From contig JAUXZS010000015.1 of the NCBI GenBank assembly GCA_030692515.1, positions 186,001 to 250,000 of the forward strand: a stretch of DNA of 64,000 nucleotides, read 5' to 3'. Source of the stretch: Bacteroidota bacterium (GTDB lineage Bacteria; Bacteroidota; Bacteroidia; B-17B0; Aurantibacillaceae). Shown in pieces: positions 1-8,064 of this stretch. Position 1 is the first letter of the stretch. Every line of letters begins with the position of its first letter. The position numbers and the translations under genes are program-made. The notes under the pieces were generated by a model. The model was given only the letters and a program-made list of their open reading frames with translations. It had not been told where the DNA came from and did no database searches.

Positions 1-937
1 AGTCTACTTTTTCATTAGAGGATAAAATAATTGGCTTCTGTAATTGTTTAGCTAATGTAGGGCTTGTTTGAATTTTCTCGGTATAATGTTTAAGCACATC
101 GGATAATCTTTTGTAACGCCCATCGTGCATATAAGGGTATGAAAACTCAACGTTTCTAAGTGTTGGAACTTTAAATTTTAATGAATCTGAATTTTTTTTA
201 GTCACTTTCATCCTACCAAAATCATTTAGACTTTTATCTAAAGCTAAACCATTATTTTCGAATTCAAGATTTGTAAATAATGGCTCTTTATGGCAAGAGG
301 AACAGTTTTTCTTAAATAAATTGTATCCGTTTTTTTCTTGCGCTGTAAATGTGCTTTGTTTTCGCATAACACTATCGTATTTAGAATTTGCCGAAACTAG
401 TGTTAGCATATATTGAGAAATAGCTTTTAGTGTATATTCTCCAGTTATCACAGTGTCTCCAAATGCTTTTTTAAATAAGCCTGGATAAATTTTAGATTTT
501 TGCAATTTAGTAACTACACTTTCAATTTTTTCATCCATTTCATCGGGATGATTAATTGGCGCAAGGGATTGAACATCTAAATGATTAATGGCGCCATCCC
601 ACATAAATAATTTATGCCAGGCTAAATTCATTAATGCTGGCGAATTGCGCGTACCAATTCTATCATCAATGCCATGACTCAAATCATGGTCTACATGTGT
701 AAAAGCTGTATATTGTGAATGGCAACTTGCACAAGAAATTGTATTGTTACGCGAAAGCATAGGTTCATAAAACAAAGCTCTTCCTAATTCAATTTTTTGG
801 GCAGACAAAGGGTTTTTTGAAAAATCATAATTGGCTTTCGGCCAATTTATAGGCTCAGTAAAAAAAATAGTTTCCTGTAATTTAAAAGCAACTAAGCAAA
901 AGCCACAAAAAATAAAAATGAGCAATTTTTTTTTCAT
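1..937 (-). CDS. MauG/MbnH-like di-heme cytochrome c peroxidase (C-terminus off window)
   Basis: The 312 visible residues start at the ATG at 937 and run off the left edge, so only the extreme C-terminus is missing. An N-terminal hydrophobic stretch (about residues 4-18) is a signal peptide or anchor. Two c-type heme motifs are present: C69-A-S-C72-H73 and C212-S-S-C215-H216. Near the visible end lies VPTLRNVEFSYPYMHDGR, the typical C-heme region of bacterial cytochrome c peroxidases. The family is periplasmic and uses hydrogen peroxide; the MbnH branch modifies a tryptophan in its partner MbnP. The gene starts 2 nt after the stop of an MbnP-like gene, which makes an MbnH-type role more likely than generic peroxide detoxification. 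The family call is firm; the MbnH role is inferred from context. Confidence 0.9.
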   Translation of the reverse strand, partial: MKKKLLIFIFCGFCLVAFKLQETIFFTEPINWPKANYDFSKNPLSAQKIELGRALFYEPMLSRNNTISCASCHSQYTAFTHVDHDLSHGIDDRIGTRNSPALMNLAWHKLFMWDGAINHLDVQSLAPINHPDEMDEKIESVVTKLQKSKIYPGLFKKAFGDTVITGEYTLKAISQYMLTLVSANSKYDSVMRKQSTFTAQEKNGYNLFKKNCSSCHKEPLFTNLEFENNGLALDKSLNDFGRMKVTKKNSDSLKFKVPTLRNVEFSYPYMHDGRYKRLSDVLKHYTEKIQTSPTLAKQLQKPIILSSNEKVD

Positions 938-939
938 GG

Positions 940-1635
940 TTATTTTATACTAAATAGTTGACTAATTTTTTTTGATAAAAAAACCGCTTCACTGCTAGGC
1001 GACATTATTTTATTTTGTTTAGAAAGATCAATTTCATTCATCAACTTTTGTAAGTCTATAACTACGCTAATTTTTTCAGGATTATTGATGTTTAGGGTTA
1101 TTGATTGCAAGGCAGAGTAGGGTGTTTGATAGCCCCCTAAATGAAAATGAAATTCATTATTCCGTGTTTTACATTTTTTGCTTTTACCTTCTAGTTTAAA
1201 ATTTATATAACCACTTTGCCAGGTCCAATACATTCCTTTTGTAGGGTCTAAATCTCCGCCAAGCACACCCGAAACATTTACTAAACTATCTATGCCTAAA
1301 TTAAATCTAATTTTATTACAAGTAATATTGGGTGGAATAACTAATTTTATTTTCATTGAAGTTGCAGAAGAAGCATCAACCAAATGAAAACTGTTTTTTT
1401 CTTGCCAAATAACTTTATCGTTATTCAAGAATTCAATATTAGAAATATAAAACTTTAAAGATTCGATTTTAATACTGTCTCCATTGTTTTTTGGATAAGT
1501 AGAATCGTTTAAAATTAAAGCAGCGTTTCCAAATTTTGGAATAAAATTAAGGGTTGTGACAATTTCACTTTGAGCAAGTGTATTTTGGATAAATAAAAAA
1601 TAAAGATTCAGAAGTATAAAAAACTTAAATTTCAT
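940..1635 (-). CDS. MbnP-like copper-associated periplasmic protein
   Basis: This 231-residue secreted protein has a signal peptide ending near LAQS (about residue 22). The body looks like the MbnP family: an early FIPKFGNAALILND segment, SIKIESLKFYISNIEFL, then LGIDSLVNVSGVLGGDLDP, and MYWTWQSGYINFKLEG, which is rich in tryptophan, followed by FHFHLGGY with several histidines. In characterised MbnP proteins a tryptophan is converted to kynurenine by the di-heme partner and copper is bound; the WTW motif and HFH cluster here are plausible sites, but this is inference. It sits directly upstream of the di-heme peroxidase (2-nt gap) and downstream of a Spy/CpxP-like gene, so the group is probably one envelope metal-stress operon. 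Confidence 0.82.
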   Translation of the reverse strand: MKFKFFILLNLYFLFIQNTLAQSEIVTTLNFIPKFGNAALILNDSTYPKNNGDSIKIESLKFYISNIEFLNNDKVIWQEKNSFHLVDASSATSMKIKLVIPPNITCNKIRFNLGIDSLVNVSGVLGGDLDPTKGMYWTWQSGYINFKLEGKSKKCKTRNNEFHFHLGGYQTPYSALQSITLNINNPEKISVVIDLQKLMNEIDLSKQNKIMSPSSEAVFLSKKISQLFSIK

Positions 1636-1651
1636 TTTTTCTCATTGTAAA

Positions 1652-2134
1652 TTAATTTAGTGGCCCATTTTTAGGCTCATTTGGTGGCCCAAAAAGATGT
1701 GTAAGTTCCAATACAAAGTTGTTGTACCTTTCTATTTGTTCGTTCTTGCAAATCGCCTTTATTTTTTGAAAGTGTTCAAAATTCAAATTATCTATTGCCT
1801 TTTGGTTGTTGGCTATTGTTTGGATGAGTGAATCTGAAATAGTTTTATCAATTGTGTTATTAATTAAAAGTGAGAAGAGATCATCGTGCAATTCCCTTGA
1901 TTTTTTATTGAGTTCTTTTGTCTTAGTTTTATGCTCTGTAATTATTACTTCATATTGTTTTTGTTGTTCGGCATCAAATTTTAATCTTTCAATTATTATT
2001 TTTTTAGGCCCCTCGCTATGAGCCATTTTACCCATTGGGGGAGGGCCATGTTTAAAAAACATAATGGCTAATATTCCCAAATTAATTAGGAGTAAACTAA
2101 TAACGGCTATGCCTAATAATCTTGTTTTATTCAT
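1652..2134 (-). CDS. Spy/CpxP/ZraP-like periplasmic heavy-metal sensor protein
   Basis: The protein has 160 residues. One N-terminal membrane segment (about residues 8-27) is followed by FKHGPPPMGKMAHSEGP, a His/Met/Pro-rich linker that could bind metal. The rest is an almost wholly helical charged domain (LKFDAEQQKQYEVIITEHKT and onward) ending in HLFGPPNEPKNGP. This matches membrane-anchored periplasmic proteins of the heavy-metal sensor (Spy/CpxP/ZraP) group, which damp envelope stress and often belong to sigma factor operons in Bacteroidota. It lies 4 nt downstream of the small membrane protein gene and 16 nt upstream of the MbnP-like gene. The exact function is unknown. Confidence 0.72.
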   Translation of the reverse strand: MNKTRLLGIAVISLLLINLGILAIMFFKHGPPPMGKMAHSEGPKKIIIERLKFDAEQQKQYEVIITEHKTKTKELNKKSRELHDDLFSLLINNTIDKTISDSLIQTIANNQKAIDNLNFEHFQKIKAICKNEQIERYNNFVLELTHLFGPPNEPKNGPLN

Positions 2135-2138
2135 AACG

Positions 2139-2432
2139 TTAATTATAATTAATTGTATTCTCGTTTATTAATTGGTATTGTTTTGCCACAATTTGCAAAT
2201 CAGAGTTGTTTTCAATGGCATTAGATTTACTTGTTGTTATAATAAACACATTTAATGTTATTATAACCACAAAAGAAGCGATGGAAGCCCATATAATTTT
2301 TGGAGACGTCTGGTCAACTCTTTCATTTAAGCGGTTAATTATTTTAGAATATAAGTATGGATTTACTTCAAGTGAATTAAGTCCATCCAGACTATTTTCA
2401 ACCTCATTTATCCATTTTTGTTTTGTGTTCAT
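2139..2432 (-). CDS. Small membrane protein, putative anti-sigma factor
   Basis: This 97-residue protein has a soluble charged N-terminus (WINEVENSLDGLNSLEVNPYL), a membrane segment at about residues 46-67 (IIWASIASFVVIITLNVFII) and a short C-terminal tail. It lacks an obvious zinc-binding anti-sigma HxxxCxxC motif. Size, topology and position directly after an ECF sigma gene (35-nt gap) suggest it holds the sigma factor at the membrane. That function rests on context only; no family is recognised. Confidence 0.6.
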   Translation of the reverse strand: MNTKQKWINEVENSLDGLNSLEVNPYLYSKIINRLNERVDQTSPKIIWASIASFVVIITLNVFIITTSKSNAIENNSDLQIVAKQYQLINENTINYN

Positions 2433-2467
2433 AGTTATTAGATGTTTATTGTTTTAAAAACTTGCGC

Positions 2468-3010
2468 TTACTTTTCATTTTTTTCGTAATAATTCCCTAA
2501 ATAGTTCTTTAAATTTTGTTTTGCTCTAAAAAGCAAAGATTCTACCGAGGAGTTAGATATTTTCATCACCTCGGCTATTTCTGAGTAACTTAAATCCTCA
2601 AGCTTACTTAAAATAAAGGCTGTTTTTTGGTTGTCGGGTAATTTATCAATAGCAGCAAATAAAACACTGGCCCGTTCTTTATTCTCTAAAACTACTCCCG
2701 GATGATAAAAGTGTGACGCTTCTGTTTTAATTTCTCCTTTTTCGTTTGTAAAAATCGATTGAATGAAGGCAAATCTCTTTTTGCGTTTTTTTGATCGGAT
2801 AAATTCTAAGGATTTTGTAACGGCAATGCGATAAATCCAAGTTGATATTTTTGATTCACCTTTAAATTGATGCAAAGAGTTATGAATGGCAATAAAAACT
2901 TCTTGTGTTATATCCTCTGCATCTTCAGTATTTTGTAAATACTTTAAACACAAATTAAACACCAGGTTCTTGTGTTGTTCGTACAAGGTGTTAAAATCGT
3001 AGCTTTCCAA
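2468..3010 (-). CDS. ECF-type RNA polymerase sigma factor
   Basis: The 180-residue protein has region 2 at about residues 8-78 (LYEQHKNLVFNLCLKYLQN, AEDITQEVF, STWIYRIAVTKSLEFIR) and region 4 at about 120-172 (LPDNQKTAFILSKLEDLSYSEIAEVMKISNSSVESLLFRAKQNL), with no region 1 or 3. This is the standard extracytoplasmic-function layout. It is the first gene of a minus-strand operon leading to the Spy-like, MbnP-like and MbnH-like genes, and so probably controls an envelope or metal stress response. The start follows about 157 nt of intergenic DNA. ECF genes often autoregulate, but I see no clear own-type promoter. Confidence 0.93.
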   Translation of the reverse strand: MESYDFNTLYEQHKNLVFNLCLKYLQNTEDAEDITQEVFIAIHNSLHQFKGESKISTWIYRIAVTKSLEFIRSKKRKKRFAFIQSIFTNEKGEIKTEASHFYHPGVVLENKERASVLFAAIDKLPDNQKTAFILSKLEDLSYSEIAEVMKISNSSVESLLFRAKQNLKNYLGNYYEKNEK

Positions 3011-3167
3011 AATAATTTTTTTCCATTCACAAGTTATTAATTATAATTTAATTAACATCAATAATTTATTTTGGCTTTTCAATTAAAAACAAAGTCACAT
3101 CGACTGTAGAAAAAAAATTTATAGGAATTTATATTTGGTCTAACTGTTATTGTGTTAAACGAAATTT

Positions 3168-3590
3168 TTACTGATATTCTGGAAAATATTTTTTAATTAT
3201 TCCTTCTAGCGTTAAAGGAGTCAGTGGTTTAGTAATAAATTCAGAAATAGCTGAAATATTTCCAGCTCTTTTTCTATCTGCAGGATTAAGCGATGTAGTA
3301 AGCATTACTACTATTGATTTCGAGTTTTGCAATTTCTGAAACTCTTCAATAAATTCCCATCCATCCATTATTGGCATGTTAATGTCTAAAAGAATAAGTT
3401 CGGGTTGTGTATTTTTTGCTTCGTTTCCTTCATACTTGTCTTTACCTGTTAAATAGTTTATGGCCTCTTTTCCATTTATTGTTATTTCAATTGAATCAGT
3501 AATATCTATAGCTTGAATTAGCATGCTATTTATAAAATTCACTCCAGCATCATCATCAACCAACAATATATTGCCTAATTTTTGTTTCAT
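3168..3590 (-). CDS. Single-domain response regulator
   Basis: This is a CheY-like receiver of 140 residues and nothing else. LLVDDDAG forms the acidic pocket, D69 in LLDINMPIMDGW is the phosphoacceptor, MLTTS holds the conserved Thr/Ser, and FITKPL the conserved Lys. I chose the ATG at 3590 because the frame open further upstream overlaps the kinase gene and adds residues without receiver character; from 3590 the gene begins 4 nt after the kinase stop. Without a DNA-binding domain it probably acts by protein interaction or phosphotransfer, as an output of the PAS kinase just upstream. Confidence 0.92.
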   Translation of the reverse strand: MKQKLGNILLVDDDAGVNFINSMLIQAIDITDSIEITINGKEAINYLTGKDKYEGNEAKNTQPELILLDINMPIMDGWEFIEEFQKLQNSKSIVVMLTTSLNPADRKRAGNISAISEFITKPLTPLTLEGIIKKYFPEYQ

Positions 3591-3594
3591 ATCT

Positions 3595-4677
3595 TTAATT
3601 GGTGTGAATTGTAAAATAAAATGTACTTCCTTCTCCAGGGGTAGAATCAACCCATATATTTCCGTTATGTATTTCTACAATTTTTTTGCAATAAGATAAG
3701 CCAACTCCTATACCACTATATTCGTCACGATTATGTAGCCGCTTAAAAAGAGTAAAAATCTTTTCTTTGTCATCTTTGTCAATCCCAATACCGTTGTCTT
3801 TTATTGAAAAAAGACAGCTATTGCCACTTTTTTCTGCTGAAATTACGATTTCAAGGTCTATGTCATTTCTTCTATATTTTAAAGCGTTGCTAATTAGATT
3901 TTGAAAAAGTTGTCTTAACTCAGTGGGATAGCCATTTATTTCCGGCAAATTTTTAACTAATATTAAAGCATCAGATTCTTTTATGCTATAATTTAAATCA
4001 GAAAGAACTTCATTTACAATTATATTACAATCAACTAACTTTATTTCAGGTTCTTTTCCAATCAAAGAATAATCCATTAAACCCTTTACCAAGTCTTGCA
4101 TACGCGAAGAAGATTGAAAAATAAATTCGAGATATTTATCACCTTGATCACCAAGTTTACCGGCAAATTCGTCTTTGATAAGCTTAACGAAGCTATTTAA
4201 TGTTTGTAGGGGCTCCCGAAGGTCATGTGAGGCTATATATGTAAACTGTTCTAGCTCCTTATTTTGGCTTTCAAGTTTTTTATATTGAACTGCAATTTCT
4301 TGCTCTATTTTTTTTCTTTCACTTACATCTCTAATCGCCGCCGACATAAGATTGGCATCTTTTAATTTAATTGGACTTAAACTTATTTCTACTGCAAACT
4401 CGCTCCCATCTTTTTTTAATGCCCAAAGATTTTTTTTCGCTCCCATTTCTCTTGCAGTAGGTGCATTTGCATAATCAGTGCGTTGTTCAGTGTGGTTGTG
4501 ATGAAAACGATTCGGAATTAATAATTCAATTTTTTTTCCAATTAATTCTTTTGCTTTGTATCCAAATAATTTTTCGATTTTATTATTTACCAATATTATT
4601 TCTCCGAGGTTATTAGTAACAATTAAGCCATCAGGTGCAGAATCAAACACTGCCTTATATGTTTCTAGTTCAAACAA
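3595..4677 (-). CDS. PAS domain sensor histidine kinase
   Basis: The 360-residue kinase has no transmembrane segment and is probably cytoplasmic. A PAS domain fills residues 1-125 (AVFDSAPDGLIVTNNLGEI, KLFGYKAKELIG). A coiled-coil linker follows (about 122-147), then a HisKA domain with H151 in ASHDLREPLQTL, and a HATPase domain at about 250-358 with N box FQNLISNALKYR, IKDNGIGID and GVGLSYCKKIVE. The signal is unknown; a PAS pocket could take heme, flavin or a small ligand, but no heme histidine can be assigned. It lies 3 nt after the FNR-like gene and just before the receiver gene, so the three form one operon. Confidence 0.94.
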   Translation of the reverse strand: MFELETYKAVFDSAPDGLIVTNNLGEIILVNNKIEKLFGYKAKELIGKKIELLIPNRFHHNHTEQRTDYANAPTAREMGAKKNLWALKKDGSEFAVEISLSPIKLKDANLMSAAIRDVSERKKIEQEIAVQYKKLESQNKELEQFTYIASHDLREPLQTLNSFVKLIKDEFAGKLGDQGDKYLEFIFQSSSRMQDLVKGLMDYSLIGKEPEIKLVDCNIIVNEVLSDLNYSIKESDALILVKNLPEINGYPTELRQLFQNLISNALKYRRNDIDLEIVISAEKSGNSCLFSIKDNGIGIDKDDKEKIFTLFKRLHNRDEYSGIGVGLSYCKKIVEIHNGNIWVDSTPGEGSTFYFTIHTN

Positions 4678-4680
4678 GGT

Positions 4681-5352
4681 TTAATTTTTTGTGATATTTG
4701 AAATTATCTTTAAAAGCTCATCAGAGTTTAAAATATTTACAGAACGCGGAAGTGTTTGAATTATTTTTCTTGAATTTAAACGACTTAAAATTCTTGAAAC
4801 AGTTTCTCTTGTGAGCCCTGTCATCAAGGCAATTTTTTCTTTTGTTACAGAAACAACTCCATCTGTTTTACCTAATGAAATTAAAGCTTGAGCTAATTTG
4901 GCCTCTGAATTTCCGGAAATCATTATAAGAAAGTGTTTGTAAATTTTTTCTTGAATTCTTAATAACTCTGCCACTAATTTGGAAGGAACTAATTGATTGC
5001 ATTTTGAGATTTTTTCAACGAATGATTTTGGAACTACACATATTTTTGAATCCTTTAAAAAAATGGCAGTTAAATAATGATTGTTTTGAGAATTTACCTC
5101 TAGCCCTAAAAATTCGCCCGAATTTGCTATTCGCATAATAATCGGCTGAGAATCATGATTTAAGTGTTCAAGCGAAATAGAACCCTTCTTAATAATGTAT
5201 AATTCGTTTGATTTTTGGTTTTCGCGATAAAGAATCTCCCCCTCTTTGAAAGCCTTGAAATAAATAATTTTTTCAAACTCAAGAAGCTCGTTTCCTTTTA
5301 ACGAAGATGCGATACACTTTTCAAATAAAACGCAAGAGGCACAATTCAACAT
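4681..5352 (-). CDS. FNR-like Crp/Fnr family transcription regulator with FNR-spaced cysteines
   Basis: The protein has 223 residues: an N-terminal cysteine cluster, a cyclic-nucleotide-binding-like barrel (about 25-140) and a C-terminal winged helix (about 150-220). The cluster is C4-x2-C7-x5-C13, the same spacing as the three N-terminal cysteines of E. coli FNR. A fourth, C105 in SKICVVPKSF, falls where FNR has Cys122 (VCEIPFET). The recognition helix reads LTRETVSRILSRL and includes the ExxSR motif of FNR. An oxygen-sensing [4Fe-4S] cluster is therefore plausible. The gene leads an operon with a PAS kinase and a receiver, and a perfect palindrome lies 74-93 nt upstream of its start. The family is certain; the iron-sulfur role is inferred. 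Confidence 0.92.
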   Translation of the reverse strand: MLNCASCVLFEKCIASSLKGNELLEFEKIIYFKAFKEGEILYRENQKSNELYIIKKGSISLEHLNHDSQPIIMRIANSGEFLGLEVNSQNNHYLTAIFLKDSKICVVPKSFVEKISKCNQLVPSKLVAELLRIQEKIYKHFLIMISGNSEAKLAQALISLGKTDGVVSVTKEKIALMTGLTRETVSRILSRLNSRKIIQTLPRSVNILNSDELLKIISNITKN

Positions 5353-5425
5353 GATGTTTCGTAAAACATAATCTTTAAAGATTTGATTTTAATGAATGTA
5401 AATTTCAGAATTATTAATAAATAAA

Positions 5426-5445
5426 AACGTGACTATTATCACGTT
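5426..5445. promoter_or_regulatory. Perfect inverted repeat, candidate Crp/Fnr-family operator
   Basis: The site reads AACGTGA-CTATTA-TCACGTT: two perfect 7-bp arms around a 6-bp spacer. This has the same geometry as Crp/Fnr sites (TGTGA-N6-TCACA). It lies 74-93 bp upstream of the FNR-like gene start, so autoregulation is the simplest reading. There is no poly-T run to suggest a terminator. Confidence 0.6.
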
Positions 5446-5511
5446 ATTTAGATTTTTTCTGATAAAAAATGTTAGACGAATAGTTGCCAATTCCCTTGGA
5501 AATAAAAGAGT

Positions 5512-5670
5512 CTAAAGCCATTTTTGTAAGTAATATTTCGGTTTTGGAATTCTAAAATAACAACAAATAGAAGTTGAATTATTTTCTTTTAACGTATTAA
5601 TATTATAACCAAGGCCTGCAGAAAATCTTATTTCCGATAAGCCTTTATGTATGGTATAATTGTTTTGACT
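5512..5670 (-). pseudogene. Possible C-terminal remnant of a decayed gene
   Basis: The gap 5353-5793 has no complete gene. On the minus strand a 52-codon stretch between two stops reads like real protein (LSEIRFSAGLGYNINTLKEN near its middle, ending YYLQKWL), but it lacks a start codon and its upstream continuation is broken by a stop at 5671-5673. It could be the remnant of a gene lost between the carbonic anhydrase and the FNR-like gene, or chance. I recognise no family. Confidence 0.25.
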
Positions 5671-5793
5671 TTAATTTTCATACTGAGCTCTATGAATTCG
5701 AACAGGATAAACTTAAAGAAGAATTAATGCAAGAGCATAAGCTACCAATGTCAGTGAAAATGTATTACAATGTTTTTTTATTTCAGTTTGTTG

Positions 5794-6417
5794 TTAATTG
5801 TAAAATGTTACAATGCCGGTTGATATATCGTGCATGCCACCCATAATTCCAATCTCGCCTTTATCAATCATATCTTTTAAAATCAGACTTCTTTCTTTAA
5901 CTGCAGTTACCGTTCTTTTTACATTAATTGCAGCCACGTTTTCTACAAAGTCAGCATTGCTTGAATTACGGTTTTTAGTTGTTGATGTTTCAGTTTCAAC
6001 TGCAGGCCTTATTTTTGTTAATAATGCCGTAAGGTTTCCCATTTCAACATGATCACAGGCCCCTTTTATTGCTCCGCATTTCGAGTGCCCTAACACAACA
6101 ATAATTTTTGCACCTGCAACTTTGCATGCAAATTCCATACTGCCAAGTATATCTTCGTTAATAACATTACCAGCAATTCTTACACTAAATACATCTCCAA
6201 GGCCTTGATCAAATATTAATTCGGCAGAGGTGCGTGAATCAATACAGCTCAAAATTACTGCAAAAGGATGTTGTCCATCTGATGTTTCATTTACTTGTTG
6301 CAAAAGATTGCGGTTAGCTTTTAAGTTATTTACGAATCTTTCATTTCCTTTTTTAAGTATCTCAAGTGATTGTTTTGGTGTTAATGCCGCTTGCATTTCT
6401 TTGGTTAACGTTTTCAT
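5794..6417 (-). CDS. Beta-class carbonic anhydrase
   Basis: The 207-residue enzyme interconverts CO2 and bicarbonate in the cytoplasm. Zinc ligands and the catalytic dyad are all present: C58, D60 and R62 in LSCIDSRT, and H111 and C114 in GHSKCGAI. The FSVRIAGNVINEDILGSMEFA block is typical of the family. No signal peptide is seen. It lies 11 nt downstream of the bestrophin-like gene, probably in one transcript, which suggests paired handling of bicarbonate (enzyme plus anion channel). The identification is secure; the joint role is inferred. Confidence 0.95.
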   Translation of the reverse strand: MKTLTKEMQAALTPKQSLEILKKGNERFVNNLKANRNLLQQVNETSDGQHPFAVILSCIDSRTSAELIFDQGLGDVFSVRIAGNVINEDILGSMEFACKVAGAKIIVVLGHSKCGAIKGACDHVEMGNLTALLTKIRPAVETETSTTKNRNSSNADFVENVAAINVKRTVTAVKERSLILKDMIDKGEIGIMGGMHDISTGIVTFYN

Positions 6418-6428
6418 ATTTATTGATT

Positions 6429-7322
6429 TTATGTAAGGTAAAATTTATTTTCCTGGTGTGGCTCTGGGACATTTGCTTCAGAAAGCAATTGTTTTATATT
6501 TATCTCAATTGTTCTTGCTATAGCAGTCATAGCTGTATCCGTTGGCATATTTTCGAAGGGGTCCTGCATATGTCTTGCAGATTTTTCTAATAGTAGAAAA
6601 ATAGAAGATAAAATTAACAGAAGTGGGATTTCAAAATACCAAACAGTATCAATTAATGATATATCAAGTGCAATTACAAAAAGATAAATCATAAAATGCA
6701 AAAATAATTTATATGTTACCGGAAAAACCGTGCCTTTTATGCGCTCTGCTCTACCCATTGAATCGCAAAGTCTCACAATTGTATCATCTAATTGTATATG
6801 GCAGAAAGTTTCTAATTGATTTTTTTCTTTTAATTTTTTTAAATCTTCTGAGTTTAACTGTAATATAGCTAGTGGTTTATTTTCGTGCTGCTTTAGTAAA
6901 TCAATATCTTCCGCAGACAACAATTCTTCGAGGTTGTTTAGTGGATTTGATTTTCTAAGTGTTTGCCCTAAAGAATAACACCATGCAATTTGTCTGTAGG
7001 CCATTTTTTTTATTGTTTTTTCATCACAATTCGTCGTTAAATTTTGAAGTTGTATAACAAAACTACGCGAATCATTAACAATAGCCCCCCAAATTTTTCT
7101 TGCTTCCCACCAACGGTCATAGGCTTGGTTGAGTTTAAATGACAAAAGAATAGAAATGGAAGTGCCAATAAATGCAGGAATAGCCAGTGGCATTTCTGGC
7201 ATTAAATGTTGAAAGTTATATGTTATAAGATAGGCTGTAAAATTAATTGCAAGCACAAGAATAAGATCATATTTTATTTTATTAAATATGTAATAAAAGG
7301 GTATTCGTCTGTTTAACAGCAT
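6429..7322 (-). CDS. Bestrophin-like anion channel (UPF0187 family)
   Basis: This 297-residue membrane protein has hydrophobic segments at about residues 18-38, 44-62, 205-222 and 226-245. The block SFKLNQAYDRWWEARKIWGAIVNDSR after the second segment is the family hallmark. The C-terminal part HMQDPFENMPTDTAMTAIARTIE holds the acidic DPFENxP motif, which in animal bestrophins is part of the calcium-sensing region. Bacterial homologues form pentameric ion channels. It is the upstream partner of the carbonic anhydrase gene. A minus-strand TATATTTG (7341-7348) 18 bp before the start is a candidate -7 promoter element. Confidence 0.92.
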   Translation of the reverse strand: MLLNRRIPFYYIFNKIKYDLILVLAINFTAYLITYNFQHLMPEMPLAIPAFIGTSISILLSFKLNQAYDRWWEARKIWGAIVNDSRSFVIQLQNLTTNCDEKTIKKMAYRQIAWCYSLGQTLRKSNPLNNLEELLSAEDIDLLKQHENKPLAILQLNSEDLKKLKEKNQLETFCHIQLDDTIVRLCDSMGRAERIKGTVFPVTYKLFLHFMIYLFVIALDISLIDTVWYFEIPLLLILSSIFLLLEKSARHMQDPFENMPTDTAMTAIARTIEINIKQLLSEANVPEPHQENKFYLT

Positions 7323-7717
7323 ATAATTTTAATTACTAGACAAATATAATCCAAAATATAAATATCCACACTCATTGACAACTAATATTATTGAAATGGC
7401 GCATTCCCAAAAATTTTACATGATTAGTCTTCTATCACTAACAGATTTTGGAGGTGCCAAAAACAAAAAAAAATTAGTCTCTTTTTTGGAAGATTTAGTT
7501 TTTGCAAGTATTGCCATTTGAGCAAAAAAATTTGGACTAAGAAGGCTGCTAATTTTTTTTGACATTCATAATTATATCCCTTTTAAATACGCCAACATTT
7601 CCAAAATGTCAGCCACTTATTTGCAATTGCCTACCGGATATATAAAAGCGCCAGACAAACCTTTCTTTTTGCCATCGGCATACGTATACATAAGTAGAAA
7701 CAAATAAATTAATAATT
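7323..7717. other. Divergent intergenic region with no clear gene
   Basis: This 395-bp AT-rich spacer separates the divergent bestrophin-like gene and a small membrane protein gene. It contains the minus-strand TATATTTG (7341-7348). A short plus-strand frame at 7606-7707 (33 codons with an ATG) is readable but has no recognisable motif, so I do not call it a gene. No strong terminator or repeat was found. Confidence 0.5.
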
Positions 7718-8011
7718 ATGGAAACAAAAGAAAGTGTAAGAAGGATTCCTAGGAGAATTATTCTTTTTAGCGCAACAATGTTACTAGCAATTTCGGCAAC
7801 TGCAAATACTCTTAATTTAACTCCAAACCCTATGAAAGAAAATATGTTCGTTTTCTATTTAACGGCAATTTTATTCTTTGCTTTATTTTTATTGCATATA
7901 GTAGTTTCGCGCTTAACAAAAAACAATATTGTTTTTGAGGGTGACGGTAAAGTAATTACATTTAGAAAAAAACGTCACCATTACAGAAAAGTGATTAAGA
8001 AAACTGCTTAA
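7718..8011 (+). CDS. Small membrane protein of unknown function
   Basis: This 97-residue basic protein has two likely membrane helices (about 13-30, RRIILFSATMLLAISATA; about 43-62, MFVFYLTAILFFALFLLHIV). It ends in a strongly basic tail (FRKKRHHYRKVIKKTA) with histidines. The topology suggests both termini are cytoplasmic. No family is recognised. The gene stands alone between a long upstream spacer and a convergent gene. Confidence 0.65.
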   Translation: METKESVRRIPRRIILFSATMLLAISATANTLNLTPNPMKENMFVFYLTAILFFALFLLHIVVSRLTKNNIVFEGDGKVITFRKKRHHYRKVIKKTA

Positions 8012-8064
8012 TACAAACACAATAAAACCGTACAGTGTTGAGTCTTCCTAATAGAAAATGTTAA

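Noticed and set aside
1806-2021. Plus-strand frames opposite the metal operon (also 2206-2457)
   Set aside because: They are antisense to the Spy-like and small membrane protein genes and show no independent features.
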